A stretch of DNA of 64,000 bases, taken from the NCBI RefSeq assembly GCF_000717995.1, contig NZ_JODM01000021.1, positions 1 through 64,000 of the forward strand, in the 5' to 3' direction. The position numbers and the translations under genes were made by a program. Shown in pieces: positions 35,157 through 48,447 of the stretch (positions within the stretch are counted from its first letter, which is position 1; each line of letters starts with the position of its first letter). This DNA comes from Streptomyces violaceorubidus. Its GTDB lineage: Bacteria; Actinomycetota; Actinomycetes; Streptomycetales; Streptomycetaceae. The notes beneath the pieces were generated by a model, which had not been told where the DNA came from, searched no databases, and worked only from the letters and a program-made list of their open reading frames with translations.

Positions 35157-35978
35157 GTGAGTGCTGACCCGACGCAGGTGCTCGCCTTCGAGACCGACTG
35201 CCACATCTTCGACGGCTGTGGCTTCCCGGCTCCCGGCCTGCACTCGTTCCTGTTCGAACCCCTCTGGGGCGACGCGGACAGCAACCTGTACTTCAACAAG
35301 CCGATGCTGCTGGCCCTGCTCGGTTCCATTGTCATCGTCGGCTTCTTCTGGGCAGCCTTCCGCAAGCCGAAGGTCGTGCCGGGCAAGCTGCAGATGGTCG
35401 CCGAGACCGGTTACGACTTCATCCGCCGAGGCGTCGTCTACGAGACGATCGGCAAGAAGGAAGGCGAGAAGTACGTCCCGCTGGTCGTCTCGCTCTTCTT
35501 CTTCATCTGGATGATGAACCTCTGGTCGATCGTCCCGGTCGCCCAGTTCCCGGTGACGTCGATCATCGCCTACCCGGCAGTGATGGCCGCCATCGTCTAC
35601 GTCCTGTGGGTCTCGCTGACGTTCAAGCGCCACGGCTTCGTCGGCTTCTTCAAGAACGTCACGGGGTACGACAAGTCCCTGGGTGCTGTCCTGCCGCTGG
35701 CCATGCTCATCGAGTTCTTCTCGAACCTGCTGGTCCGGCCCTTCACACACGCGGTGCGGCTCTTCGCCAACATGTTCGCGGGCCACACGCTGCTGCTGCT
35801 CTTCACGATCGCCAGCTGGTACCTGCTGAACGGCATCGGCATCGCCTACGCCGGGGTCTCGTTCGTGATGACGATCGTCATGACGGCCTTCGAGCTCTTC
35901 ATCCAGGCACTTCAGGCGTACGTCTTCGTGCTCCTCACGTGCACGTACATCCAGGGCGCGCTCGCCGAGCACCACTGA
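35157..35978 (+). CDS. atpB: ATP synthase F0 subunit a
   Basis: Membrane stator that forms the proton half-channels of F1F0 ATP synthase. The 273 residues have about six membrane helices. The essential Arg lies in the conserved helix with LVRPFTHAVRLFANMFAGH. GTG at 35157 is preceded by GAAGGAG. The N-terminus (FETDCHIFDGCGFPAPG) has two Cys outside the membrane, as in other actinomycete a subunits. It is followed by atpE after 73 bases. Confidence 0.95.
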   Translation: MSADPTQVLAFETDCHIFDGCGFPAPGLHSFLFEPLWGDADSNLYFNKPMLLALLGSIVIVGFFWAAFRKPKVVPGKLQMVAETGYDFIRRGVVYETIGKKEGEKYVPLVVSLFFFIWMMNLWSIVPVAQFPVTSIIAYPAVMAAIVYVLWVSLTFKRHGFVGFFKNVTGYDKSLGAVLPLAMLIEFFSNLLVRPFTHAVRLFANMFAGHTLLLLFTIASWYLLNGIGIAYAGVSFVMTIVMTAFELFIQALQAYVFVLLTCTYIQGALAEHH

Positions 35979-36033
35979 GCGTCCCGCACCACACCCCCTG
36001 ATCGTCCGGTGGCCAACCCCCACCGGTCCGTAA

Positions 36034-36282
<249 letters not shown>

Positions 36283-36323
36283 TCGCGGATCAACTTCCCG
36301 CCGACTAGACGAAAGGCAAACCC

Positions 36324-36878
36324 ATGAGCCCGATGCTCCAGATCGCGGCCGAGGAGATGGAGAATCCCCTCGTTCCGCCGATCCCCGAGCTCGTCATCGG
36401 CCTGATCGCCTTCGTCATCGTCTTCGGCTTCCTCGCCTGGAAGCTCCTCCCGAACATCAACAAGGTTCTGGAAGAGCGTCGCGAGGCCATCGAGGGCGGT
36501 ATCGAGAAGGCCGAGGCCGCGCAGACCGAGGCCCAGAGCGTCCTCGAGCAGTACAAGGCCCAGCTCGCCGAGGCCCGTCACGAGGCCGCGCGACTGCGCC
36601 AGGAGGCGCAGGAGCAGGGCGCCACGCTCATCGCCGAGATGCGCGCGGAAGGCCAGCGGCAGCGTGAGGAGATCATCGCCGCCGGTCACGCCCAGATCCA
36701 GGCCGACCGCAAGGCCGCCGCGTCCGCGCTGCGCCAGGACGTCGGCAAGCTGGCCACCGAGCTGGCCGGCAAGCTGGTCGGCGAGTCCCTCGAGGACCAC
36801 GCCCGCCAGAGCCGTGTCATCGACCGCTTCCTGGACGAGCTGGACGACAAGGCGACGAAGGCAGAGGCAGCCCGGTGA
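36324..36878 (+). CDS. atpF: ATP synthase F0 subunit b
   Basis: A 184-residue peripheral-stalk subunit. One N-terminal membrane helix (LVIGLIAFVIVFGFLAWKLL, about residues 23-42) is followed by a long Ala/Glu/Gln/Arg coiled coil that dimerises and reaches F1. ATG at 36324 with AAAGG upstream. Its TGA overlaps the GTG of atpH by four bases, so b and delta are translationally coupled and made in matching amounts. Confidence 0.95.
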   Translation: MSPMLQIAAEEMENPLVPPIPELVIGLIAFVIVFGFLAWKLLPNINKVLEERREAIEGGIEKAEAAQTEAQSVLEQYKAQLAEARHEAARLRQEAQEQGATLIAEMRAEGQRQREEIIAAGHAQIQADRKAAASALRQDVGKLATELAGKLVGESLEDHARQSRVIDRFLDELDDKATKAEAAR

Positions 36879-37699
36879 GTGGGATGCACGGAGCGAGCCG
36901 CGAGGCCCTGGCTGCCGCACGCGAGCGTCTCGACGCGCTGACGGACTCCACGTCCGTGGACGCCGGCTCGCTCGCCGACGAGCTGGCCGCCGTCACCGCG
37001 CTGCTCCACCGCGAGGTGTCGCTGCGTCGGGTCCTCACCGACCCGGCGCAGTCGGGCGAGGCCAAGGCCGAGCTCGCGCAGCGTCTCCTCGGCACCCAGG
37101 TCAGCGGCCCGGCCGTCGACCTGGTGGCCGGCATGGTGCGCAGCCGCTGGTCGCAGTCCCGCGACCTGGTGGACGCGCTGGAGGAGCTGGCGGACACCGC
37201 CGACCTCACCGCCGCCCAGAAGCGGAGCCGGCTCGACAACGTCGAGGACGAGCTGTTCCGGTTCGGCCGGATCGTCTCCTCCGACACGGAGCTGCGCGCC
37301 GCGCTCACCAACCGGTCGGCCACCACCGCGGCCAAGGGCGAGCTGCTGAGCAGCCTGCTCGGCGGCCGGGCGGAGCGGACCACCGAGCGTCTGGTGACGC
37401 GCCTTGTCACCGCACCGCGGGGACGTAGCCTGGAGTCGGGACTGGAGTCCCTGTCCAAGCTCGCCGCCGATCGTCGGGACCGGATGGTCGCCGTGGTCAC
37501 CTCGGCGGTGCCGCTGAGCGACACGCAGAAGCAGCGCCTCGGCGCGGCCCTCGCGAAGGTCTACGGCCGTCCGATGCACCTCAACCTCGACGTGGACCCC
37601 GAGGTCCTCGGCGGAATCCGGGTGCAGGTCGGTGACGAGGTCATCAACGGCTCCATCGCGGACCGCCTGGAGGACGCCGGCCGCCGGCTGGCGAGCTGA
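36875..37699 (+). CDS. atpH: ATP synthase F1 subunit delta
   Basis: Links the b stalk to the top of the alpha3beta3 head. The 274 residues exceed the E. coli subunit (177) because of an N-terminal extension usual in actinomycetes. The C-terminal part shows [15 protein letters not shown] and [23 protein letters not shown], the delta signature. The GTG start lies inside the atpF stop. A 172-bp gap with two hairpins separates it from atpA. Confidence 0.94.
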   Translation: MSGMHGASREALAAARERLDALTDSTSVDAGSLADELAAVTALLHREVSLRRVLTDPAQSGEAKAELAQRLLGTQVSGPAVDLVAGMVRSRWSQSRDLVDALEELADTADLTAAQKRSRLDNVEDELFRFGRIVSSDTELRAALTNRSATTAAKGELLSSLLGGRAERTTERLVTRLVTAPRGRSLESGLESLSKLAADRRDRMVAVVTSAVPLSDTQKQRLGAALAKVYGRPMHLNLDVDPEVLGGIRVQVGDEVINGSIADRLEDAGRRLAS

Positions 37700-37760
37700 C
37701 GCCTCCCGCGACGGCAGTCGCGACAACAGCACAACACGCAGTAGCAGTACGTACTTACGA

Positions 37761-37832
37761 CGGCCCTGGTTGGGCCGTGCAGAGGATTCACCTCTCATTG
37801 GGGGGAGTCCCGACTCGTGGAATACCCCCCAA
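37761..37832 (+). other. Two tandem hairpins between atpH and atpA
   Basis: CGGCCC-TGGTT-GGGCCG (37761-37777) and TTGGGGGG (37798-37805) with CCCCCCAA (37825-37832). The second ends 39 bases before atpA. They may mark mRNA processing, stability or attenuation within the atp operon. Confidence 0.5.
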
Positions 37833-37871
37833 GTGAAACTTCGGGCCCAACAAGGAGAGCAGGGAACTCAG

Positions 37872-39461
37872 ATGGCGGAGCTCACGATCCGGCCGGAGGA
37901 GATCCGGGACGCACTGGAGAACTTCGTCCAGTCGTACAAGCCGGACGCGGCCTCGCGCGAGGAGGTCGGTACGGTCACCCTTGCCGGCGACGGCATCGCG
38001 AAGGTCGAGGGCCTGCCCTCGGCCATGGCCAACGAACTGCTGAAGTTCGAGGACGGCACCCTCGGCCTCGCCCTCAACCTCGAGGAGCGCGAGATCGGTG
38101 CCATCGTCCTCGGTGAGTTCAGCGGTATCGAGGAGGGGCAGCCGGTCTCGCGTACCGGTGAGGTCCTCTCCGTGGCCGTCGGCGAGGGCTACCTCGGCCG
38201 CGTCGTCGACCCCCTCGGCAACCCGATCGACGGCCTCGGCGAGATCGAGACCAGCGGTCGCCGCGCCCTCGAACTGCAGGCCCCCACGGTCATGCAGCGC
38301 AAGTCGGTGCACGAGCCGATGGAGACGGGCTACAAGGCCGTCGACGCCATGACCCCGATCGGCCGCGGCCAGCGTCAGCTGATCATCGGCGACCGCCAGA
38401 CCGGCAAGACCGCCCTGGCCGTCGACACGATCATCAACCAGCGCGACAACTGGCGCACCGGCGACCCGAACAAGCAGGTGCGCTGCATCTACGTCGCCAT
38501 CGGCCAGAAGGGCTCCACCATCGCGTCCGTGCGCGGCGCGCTGGAGGAGAACGGCGCGCTGGAGTACACGACCATCGTGGCCGCCCCGGCGTCCGACCCG
38601 GCCGGCTTCAAGTACCTGGCGCCGTACACCGGCTCGGCCATCGGCCAGCAGTGGATGTACGAGGGCAAGCACGTCCTGATCATCTTCGACGACCTGTCGA
38701 AGCAGGCCGACGCCTACCGCGCCGTGTCGCTGCTGCTGCGCCGCCCGCCGGGCCGCGAGGCCTACCCGGGCGACGTGTTCTACCTGCACTCCCGTCTGCT
38801 GGAGCGTTGCGCGAAGCTCTCCGACGCCGAGGGCGCCGGCTCGATGACCGGTCTGCCGATCGTCGAGACCAAGGCCAACGACGTGTCGGCGTTCATCCCG
38901 ACCAACGTCATCTCCATCACCGACGGCCAGTGCTTCCTGGAGTCCGACCTGTTCAACGCCGGTCAGCGTCCGGCCCTGAACGTCGGTATCTCGGTCTCCC
39001 GCGTCGGTGGCTCCGCCCAGCACAAGGCCATGAAGCAGGTCTCCGGCCGACTGCGCGTCGACCTCGCTCAGTTCCGTGAGCTGGAGGCGTTCGCCGCCTT
39101 CGGTTCCGACCTGGACGCCGCGTCGAAGTCGCAGCTGGAGCGCGGTCAGCGCATGGTCGAGCTGCTGAAGCAGGACCAGTACCAGCCGATGTCCACCGAG
39201 GACCAGGTCGTCTCCGTCTGGGCCGGCACCACCGGCAAGATGGACGAGGTGCCCGTCGTCGACATCCGCCGCTTCGAGAAGGAGCTGCTGGAGTACCTGC
39301 ACCGCCAGGAGCAGGGCCTCATGACCTCCATCCGCGAGGGCGGCAAGATGTCCGACGACACCCTGCAGGCCGTCGCCGAGGCGATCGCGGCGTTCAAGAA
39401 GCAGTTCGAGACCTCGGACGGCAAGCTGCTCGGCGAGGACGCCCCGTCCGTCGCCAAGTGA
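37872..39461 (+). CDS. atpA: ATP synthase F1 subunit alpha
   Basis: Regulatory nucleotide-binding subunit of F1. The 529 residues include the N-terminal beta-barrel, P-loop [23 protein letters not shown] and the family signature [11 protein letters not shown] with the arginine finger. ATG at 37872 follows AAGGAGAGCAGGG. Length is normal. It sits in the order atpA-G-D-C. Confidence 0.97.
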   Translation: MAELTIRPEEIRDALENFVQSYKPDAASREEVGTVTLAGDGIAKVEGLPSAMANELLKFEDGTLGLALNLEEREIGAIVLGEFSGIEEGQPVSRTGEVLSVAVGEGYLGRVVDPLGNPIDGLGEIETSGRRALELQAPTVMQRKSVHEPMETGYKAVDAMTPIGRGQRQLIIGDRQTGKTALAVDTIINQRDNWRTGDPNKQVRCIYVAIGQKGSTIASVRGALEENGALEYTTIVAAPASDPAGFKYLAPYTGSAIGQQWMYEGKHVLIIFDDLSKQADAYRAVSLLLRRPPGREAYPGDVFYLHSRLLERCAKLSDAEGAGSMTGLPIVETKANDVSAFIPTNVISITDGQCFLESDLFNAGQRPALNVGISVSRVGGSAQHKAMKQVSGRLRVDLAQFRELEAFAAFGSDLDAASKSQLERGQRMVELLKQDQYQPMSTEDQVVSVWAGTTGKMDEVPVVDIRRFEKELLEYLHRQEQGLMTSIREGGKMSDDTLQAVAEAIAAFKKQFETSDGKLLGEDAPSVAK

Positions 39462-39482
39462 CGTAAGGAAGGGACCTGACTC

Positions 39483-41836
<2,354 letters not shown>

Positions 41837-41967
41837 GCCCCGGCTCACGGTGAGCCGCACGGTTCACCACCCGGAGGGGGCGGGCGCGTCCCGTCCCCTC
41901 CGGCACGCCCCTTAGACTTGTAACCAACACCCGGCTCTCCCGCCGGGTGGTGACCCGAGGAGCCACC

Positions 41968-42342
41968 TTGGCTGCTGAGCTGCACGTCGCGCTGGTCGCG
42001 GCCGACCGAGAGGTCTGGTCCGGCGAGGCCACCCTGGTCGTCGCGCGCACCACGTCCGGCGACATCGGCGTCATGCCCGGTCACCAGCCGCTGCTCGGTG
42101 TGCTGGAGTCGGGCCCGGTGACCATTCGTACCAGTGACGGCGGGACGGTCGTCGCCGCGGTGCACGGCGGGTTCATCTCGTTCGCCGACAACAAGCTGTC
42201 GCTGCTGGCCGAGATCGCCGAGCTGTCGGACGAGATCGACGTCCACCGCGCGGAGCGCAAGCTCGAACAGGCGAAGGCGGAGGGCGACGCCCACGCCGAG
42301 CGTCGCGCGGACGTCCGACTGCGCGCGGCGGCGGGACGCTGA
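41968..42342 (+). CDS. atpC: ATP synthase F1 subunit epsilon
   Basis: Couples the shaft to the c ring and can inhibit hydrolysis. 124 residues starting at TTG (MAAELHVALVAADREVWSG). GAGGAG lies six bases upstream, and the beta-sandwich domain begins at once; GTG at 41947 would add seven residues. The N-terminal domain has GDIGVMPGHQPLLGVLESG. The C-terminal two-helix part is Glu/Arg/Ala-rich. Last gene of the operon. Confidence 0.94.
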   Translation: MAAELHVALVAADREVWSGEATLVVARTTSGDIGVMPGHQPLLGVLESGPVTIRTSDGGTVVAAVHGGFISFADNKLSLLAEIAELSDEIDVHRAERKLEQAKAEGDAHAERRADVRLRAAAGR

Positions 42343-42381
42343 TCCACAGCCCTGTGCGATAGCGTCGTGCCATGACGTCAC

Positions 42382-42446
42382 TCAGCCGCGGCTGGGACCG
42401 GAGGCATCCGGACCCGGCCGCGGCTGAGGCAGATCCGGGTGTTTTT
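42382..42446 (+). terminator. Intrinsic terminator of the atp operon
   Basis: TCAGCCGCGGC (42382-42392) pairs with GCCGCGGCTGA (42417-42427). An inner CCGGA/TCCGG stem lies within the loop. A run of six T follows at 42441-42446, 13 bases beyond the stem. It starts about 40 bases after the atpC stop. Confidence 0.8.
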
Positions 42447-42478
42447 TCCGTTCCGTTACCTAGGAGACGAGGAGGTCG

Positions 42479-42934
42479 GTGTCGATGGCCCTCGCTCTGA
42501 CTGTGTGCGGAATCGTCGTGGCCGTGGTGGTGATCGGCCTCTTCGTCTTCGGTCTGCGCCGTCGGCTGATCCAGCGCTCGGGCGGCACCTTCGACTGCTC
42601 GCTGCGCTGGGACGCCCCCAAGGAGGGCGACACCACCGACGGCAAGGGGTGGGCCTACGGGGTGGCCCGCTACAACGGCGACCGGGTCGAGTGGTACCGC
42701 GTCTTCTCGTACTCCCCCCGCCCGCGCCGCGTGCTGGAGCGCTCCGCGATCGAGGTGGCCGGCCGCCGGCTGCCGGACGGCGAGGAGGAGCTGGCGCTGC
42801 TCTCCGACGCGGTGGTCCTGGCCTGTCTGCACCGGGGCACACGGCTGGAACTGGCGATGAGCGAGGACGCGCTGACCGGATTCCTCGCGTGGCTGGAGGC
42901 AGCCCCGCCCGGTCAGCGCGTGAACGTGGCCTAG
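42479..42934 (+). CDS. DUF2550 family membrane-anchored protein
   Basis: A 151-residue protein with one N-terminal membrane helix (ALTVCGIVVAVVVIGLFVFGL) and a cytoplasmic domain of about 115 residues. That domain has FDCSLRW near the start and GWAYGVARYNGDRVEWYRVFS, typical of DUF2550. This actinobacterial family is regularly found just after atpC. Function unknown. GTG at 42479 follows GAGGAGG. It converges on the chitinase gene with a 42-bp gap. Confidence 0.85.
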   Translation: MSMALALTVCGIVVAVVVIGLFVFGLRRRLIQRSGGTFDCSLRWDAPKEGDTTDGKGWAYGVARYNGDRVEWYRVFSYSPRPRRVLERSAIEVAGRRLPDGEEELALLSDAVVLACLHRGTRLELAMSEDALTGFLAWLEAAPPGQRVNVA

Positions 42935-42976
42935 CCGTCTCGCCCGGCCACGCCGCTCGAAGAGCCTGCCGCGGTC

Positions 42977-44800
<1,824 letters not shown>

Positions 44801-44865
44801 GTGCGCCTCCTTATAGGGGGATGTTGTTGTGGGCATGACTGAGCCTCATGCCCGCAGTGCCGCGA

Positions 44866-44907
44866 GAATAGAAAGGGTCTGGACCAGAGGTCAATAGGTC
44901 TGGACCA
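44866..44907 (-). promoter_or_regulatory. Chitinase promoter with paired DasR-like direct repeats
   Basis: Reading the minus strand, TGGTCCAGACCT (44907-44896) and TGGTCCAGACCC (44886-44875) are 12-bp direct repeats 21 bp apart. They flank a -35 TTGACC (44894-44889), and a -10 CTATTC (44871-44866) follows at 17-bp spacing. This is the known architecture of Streptomyces chi promoters. Each repeat resembles the DasR operator, which gives repression relieved by amino-sugar signals. Confidence 0.85.
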
Positions 44908-44948
44908 ATGTGCGCGGTCGTGGTTGAGCCGGTGTTTGAAGGGGGAAA

Positions 44949-45590
44949 CTAGATCCCCAACTCCTGCGCCAGCACCGCCGCTTGCACCCGGCTGCGCAGC
45001 CCCAGCTTCCCCAGCAGCCGGCTGACATGCGTCTTCACCGTGGCCTCCGCCATGTCGAGACGCTCGGCGACCGCGGCGTTGGACAGCCCCTCGCCGAGAC
45101 AGGACAGCACCTCGCGCTCACGCCGGGTCAGCTCCCGCAGCACCGCCGGGTCCGCGGCCGGCTCCCGCACCGGCTTCGCGGCGAACTCGGCGATCAGCCG
45201 CCGGGTGACGGCCGGGGCCACGACGCCCTCGCCGCCCGCCACCGTGCGCACGGCCGCGATCAGGTCCTTGGCGTCGGTGTTCTTCAGCAGGAACCCGGCG
45301 GCTCCCGCCCGCAGCGCCCCGAAGACGTACTCGTCCAGGTCGAAGGTGGTCAGCACCAGGACGTCGGCGAGCTGCTCCCCGACCACGATCCGGGTCGCCG
45401 CCACACCGTCCAGGCGCGGCATCTGCACATCCATCAGCACCACGTCGGGACGCAGCTCGCGGGCCAGCGCCACCGCCTGCTCGCCGTCCGCGGCCTCCCC
45501 GGCCACCTCGATGTCCGGTGCGCTGCCCAGGATCAGCACCAGTCCCGCGCGCACGGCGGACTGGTCATCGGCGACGAGAACGCGGATCAT
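44949..45590 (-). CDS. NarL-type response regulator
   Basis: 213 residues. Receiver with VADDQ, phospho-acceptor Asp54 in VVLMDVQMPRLDG, switch Thr in LTTFD and Lys in FLLKNTD. The LuxR-type helix-turn-helix has LTRREREVLSCLGEGLSNAAVA and EATVKTHVSRLL. The ATG lies inside the kinase stop (ATGA overlap), so the pair is co-translated. It lies immediately upstream of the divergent-promoter side of the chitinase gene, which it could regulate, but both are on the same strand and nothing visible links them. Confidence 0.92.
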   Translation of the reverse strand: MIRVLVADDQSAVRAGLVLILGSAPDIEVAGEAADGEQAVALARELRPDVVLMDVQMPRLDGVAATRIVVGEQLADVLVLTTFDLDEYVFGALRAGAAGFLLKNTDAKDLIAAVRTVAGGEGVVAPAVTRRLIAEFAAKPVREPAADPAVLRELTRREREVLSCLGEGLSNAAVAERLDMAEATVKTHVSRLLGKLGLRSRVQAAVLAQELGI

Positions 45591-46783
45591 GCGAGGTCTC
45601 CTTCGGTCAGGGGCAGGGTGGCGCGCACGGCCCAGATCGTGCCGCCCGCCGCCGCGGGGTCCGCCACCGCCCCGGCCTCGAACGTGCCGTGCAGCAGCGC
45701 GGCCCGCTCCCGCATCCCGACCAGACCGGCACCGGAACCCGGGGCGCGCGGGGTGCCCCGGTCGCCGTAGGGGCTGGTCACCTCGACCCGCAGGGCGTCG
45801 TCGTGGCGGGAGAGCCGGACGTGGACGGTGCCGTGCGAGGCGTGCTTGAGCGCGTTGGTGAGCGACTCCTGCACGATCCGGTACGCGGCCAGCTCGACCG
45901 GTGCGGGCAGGTCGTCGCCGCACGCCGCGTCCAGGGTGACGTCGAGGCCGTTGGCGCGGGCGCCGTCGGCCAGCGCGCCGAGCCCGTCGAGGGTGGGGGC
46001 GGGGGCCGGTTCGCTGTCCCCGCCGCCGTCCCGCAGGATGCCGATGAGGCGGCGCATCTCGGCCAGGCCCGCCACGCTGTTCTCGCGGATCACGCCGAGC
46101 GCCTGCCGGGTGGTCGCCGCGTCGTCGAGGGAGAGCGCGGCCGTGGAGTGGATGGCGATCGCGGAGAGGTGGTTGGCCACCATGTCGTGCAGCTCGCGGG
46201 CCATCCGGGAGCGTTCCGCCGTCACCGCCTGGACCCGGTCCATCTCGGCCAGCAGCGCGGTCTGCTCGGCCCGCAGCAGCGCGGCGTCGGCGGCCTCGCG
46301 GTGATTGCGGACGATGAGCCCCGTGGAAGCGGGCGCGAAGGACACGACGCCGACGGCGACACCGATGAGCAGCGCCTCGGGCACCCGCCACAGCGCGAAC
46401 GGCACGACGGTGCCGGCCACGGTCAGCAGCCCGGTGATCCACGGGATGCGGCGGGCCGAGGCGGGCGGACCGTACAGCACGGCGGCGTACATCAGGTCCG
46501 TGTACATGATCACCGTGACCAGGCTGCCCCGGGTGAACGTGTCGGCGACCAGCGCGGCGGTGCCGATCAGCAGCCCCGTCCGGGGCGCCGCCCGGCGCAG
46601 CAGCTCGCAGCCCGCCATGACGGTGAGCGGGACCAGCAGGGGCCAGCGGCCGCCGAACAGCACGACCGGCTCGTCGGCGGGCCGCACCCCCAGGCCGATG
46701 ACCCACAGCAGCAGCCCGCCCAGCAGCCCGGCCGACGCGGCGTACACGTCGAAGCGGCGCGGGTGGGGGAGTCGTGCGGCCAT
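45587..46783 (-). CDS. Sensor histidine kinase (HisKA_3)
   Basis: A 398-residue kinase with four to six hydrophobic helices in residues 15-155 and no obvious extracellular domain. It therefore senses in or at the membrane. The phospho-acceptor His199 lies in MARELHDMVANHL. The ATPase has VQESLTNALKHA, and a GLVGMRERAALL G-box region. ATG at 46783 starts the run into the first helix; GGATGG lies upstream. It is first in a two-gene operon with the response regulator and divergent from a small membrane protein gene. Confidence 0.92.
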   Translation of the reverse strand: MAARLPHPRRFDVYAASAGLLGGLLLWVIGLGVRPADEPVVLFGGRWPLLVPLTVMAGCELLRRAAPRTGLLIGTAALVADTFTRGSLVTVIMYTDLMYAAVLYGPPASARRIPWITGLLTVAGTVVPFALWRVPEALLIGVAVGVVSFAPASTGLIVRNHREAADAALLRAEQTALLAEMDRVQAVTAERSRMARELHDMVANHLSAIAIHSTAALSLDDAATTRQALGVIRENSVAGLAEMRRLIGILRDGGGDSEPAPAPTLDGLGALADGARANGLDVTLDAACGDDLPAPVELAAYRIVQESLTNALKHASHGTVHVRLSRHDDALRVEVTSPYGDRGTPRAPGSGAGLVGMRERAALLHGTFEAGAVADPAAAGGTIWAVRATLPLTEGDLA

Positions 46784-46935
46784 GTCACCATCCAACACGG
46801 CCCGCGCCCCGCCCGCCTGATGCGCGGGAAGGGTCCCGCACTGCATCTTTCGATGTACCGGAGGTTCGTCACCGCCGACGACGAACGCGGCGCGTTCCCA
46901 CGGGAGCCTGGAAGGGCGAACGAAGGGAGTACGTC

Positions 46936-47550
46936 GTGGTCGTCGCGTTGATCATCGCCTGCGAGGTCGGCTTCTGGGTCCTGCTGGCCCTCGGGCTGGG
47001 CGCCCGCTACCTGCTGAAGTGGCGGCGCACCAGCGTGTTCCTGCTGCTGTGCGAGCCGGTGCTGGAACTGGTGCTGTTCGCCGTGACGGCGTGGGACCTG
47101 AAGAACGGCGCCGAGCCCGGCTGGGAGCACGGCCTGGCCGCGCTGTACATCGGCTGCACCGTCGCCTACGGCCCCTACACGATCCGCCGGCTCGACGGCC
47201 ACGCCGCCCACCGCCTGGCCGGCGGCCCGCCCCCGGCCAAGCCCCCGCGCCACGGCATGGCACGGGCCGCCCACGAGGGACGGCTGTGGCTGCGCACGCT
47301 GCTCGGCGCCGCCGTGGCCTGCGCACTGCTCCAGGGCGCGGTCTGGTACGTCGGTGACCAGGGCGAGGTCTCGTCGCTGCGGGCCTTCCAGTGGACGGCC
47401 CTGCGCGCCGTCGGTATCCACGGGCTGATCGCCCTCACGTACCTGGTCCGGCCGAAGAAGGCCCCGGCGGGCACGGCGTCGGCCGAGGCGGGCGGCAGCG
47501 CCCCCGAAGGGGCGCGGGAAACCGCGCGACCGGCCGCGACGAAGCGCTAG
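46936..47550 (+). CDS. Conserved integral membrane protein
   Basis: A 204-residue protein with five or six predicted membrane helices (from VVVALIIACEVGFWVLLAL at the N-terminus to ALRAVGIHGLIALTYLV). A cytoplasmic His/Arg/Pro-rich loop lies near residues 90-115, and the tail is Ala/Gly/Glu-rich. I do not recognise a named family, but similar proteins occur in other Streptomyces at this place. GTG at 46936 is chosen because GGGAG lies seven bases upstream and the first helix begins at once. No motif indicates substrate or enzymatic function. Confidence 0.8.
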   Translation: MVVALIIACEVGFWVLLALGLGARYLLKWRRTSVFLLLCEPVLELVLFAVTAWDLKNGAEPGWEHGLAALYIGCTVAYGPYTIRRLDGHAAHRLAGGPPPAKPPRHGMARAAHEGRLWLRTLLGAAVACALLQGAVWYVGDQGEVSSLRAFQWTALRAVGIHGLIALTYLVRPKKAPAGTASAEAGGSAPEGARETARPAATKR

Positions 47551-47599
47551 ACGGCCGAGCGCCGTCCCGTACCTGCCCGCGTACCTGCCCGCGGAGCGT

Positions 47600-48172
47600 C
47601 TAGCGTTCCCCGCCCGGCACCCACAGCACGTCTCCGACCTCCTTGTTGGCTACGCGGGCCAGGATGAACAGGAGGTCGGAGAGCCGGTTCAGGTAGGTCG
47701 CGGTGAGCGGGTTCATCGTCTCGCCGTGGGCCTCGAGCGCCGCCCAGGTGGAGCGCTCGGCCCGGCGGACCACGGTGCACGCCTGGTGCAGCAGGGCCGC
47801 GCCGGGGGTGCCGCCGGGGAGGATGAAGGAGCGGAGCTTCTCCACCTCGGCCAGGTAGCGGTCGCAGTCGGCCTCCAGCTTGTCGACGTAGAACTGCTCG
47901 ACCCTGAGCGGCGGGAACTCCGGGTTCTCCACCACCGGCGTGGACAGGTCCGCGCCCACGTCGAACAGGTCGTTCTGGACGCGGACGAGGACCTTGACGA
48001 CGTCCTCGGACAGGCCGCCCAGGGCGATGGCGGTGCCGATCACCGCGTTCGCCTCGTTGGCGTCGGCGTACGCGGAGATCCTGAGGTCGGTCTTGGGGAC
48101 CCGGCTCATGTCACCGAGGGCGGTGGTGCCCCGGTCGCCGGTACGGGTGTAGATGCGCGTCAGGTTGACCAT
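47600..48172 (-). CDS. Corrinoid adenosyltransferase (PduO type)
   Basis: Transfers adenosyl from ATP to cob(I)alamin to make coenzyme B12. The 190 residues begin VNLTRIYTRTGDRGTTALGD, the ATP-binding signature, and contain the conserved RISAYADANEANAVIG, FILPGGTPGAALLHQACTV and RAERS. The C-terminal NRLSDLLFILAR completes the helical bundle. ATG at 48172 gives the normal family start; the ribosome site is poor. It converges with the membrane-protein gene. Confidence 0.93.
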   Translation of the reverse strand: MVNLTRIYTRTGDRGTTALGDMSRVPKTDLRISAYADANEANAVIGTAIALGGLSEDVVKVLVRVQNDLFDVGADLSTPVVENPEFPPLRVEQFYVDKLEADCDRYLAEVEKLRSFILPGGTPGAALLHQACTVVRRAERSTWAALEAHGETMNPLTATYLNRLSDLLFILARVANKEVGDVLWVPGGER

Positions 48173-48374
48173 GGGGCCAGCGTAGTTACGCCCGGGACGC
48201 CTGTCGGCGGACACCCTCGGAGGTCTCCCGCGCCCTGCTCCCGCTGCCGACGGGACGCAGGGGCCGCTGAGCGGGAAAGTGCTCAACTAGGCCGTACGGG
48301 GCGCGCGGTGACACCCGTGCGACACCCCTCGGTGTGATGTCCGTCATTTGAGACGTGACGCGCGTTACTAACCG

Positions 48375-48403
48375 GTCACACAGCGCCTCACGCCCGCTAA
48401 TCT
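48375..48403 (+). promoter_or_regulatory. Probable HrdB-type promoter of the 3-hydroxybutyryl-CoA dehydrogenase gene
   Basis: GTCACA (48375-48380), 17 bases, TAATCT (48398-48403). Start of transcription would be near 48410, leaving a leader of about 38 bases with GGGGAG before the GTG. Confidence 0.45.
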
Positions 48404-48447
48404 CCGGCCGAGAGACGAGAATCAGCGCGTATCAGGGGAGTCGCACA

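Noticed and set aside
41947..41967. GTG start for atpC seven codons upstream
   Set aside because: GAGGAG lies inside this stretch at the right distance for the TTG at 41968, and the family starts there.
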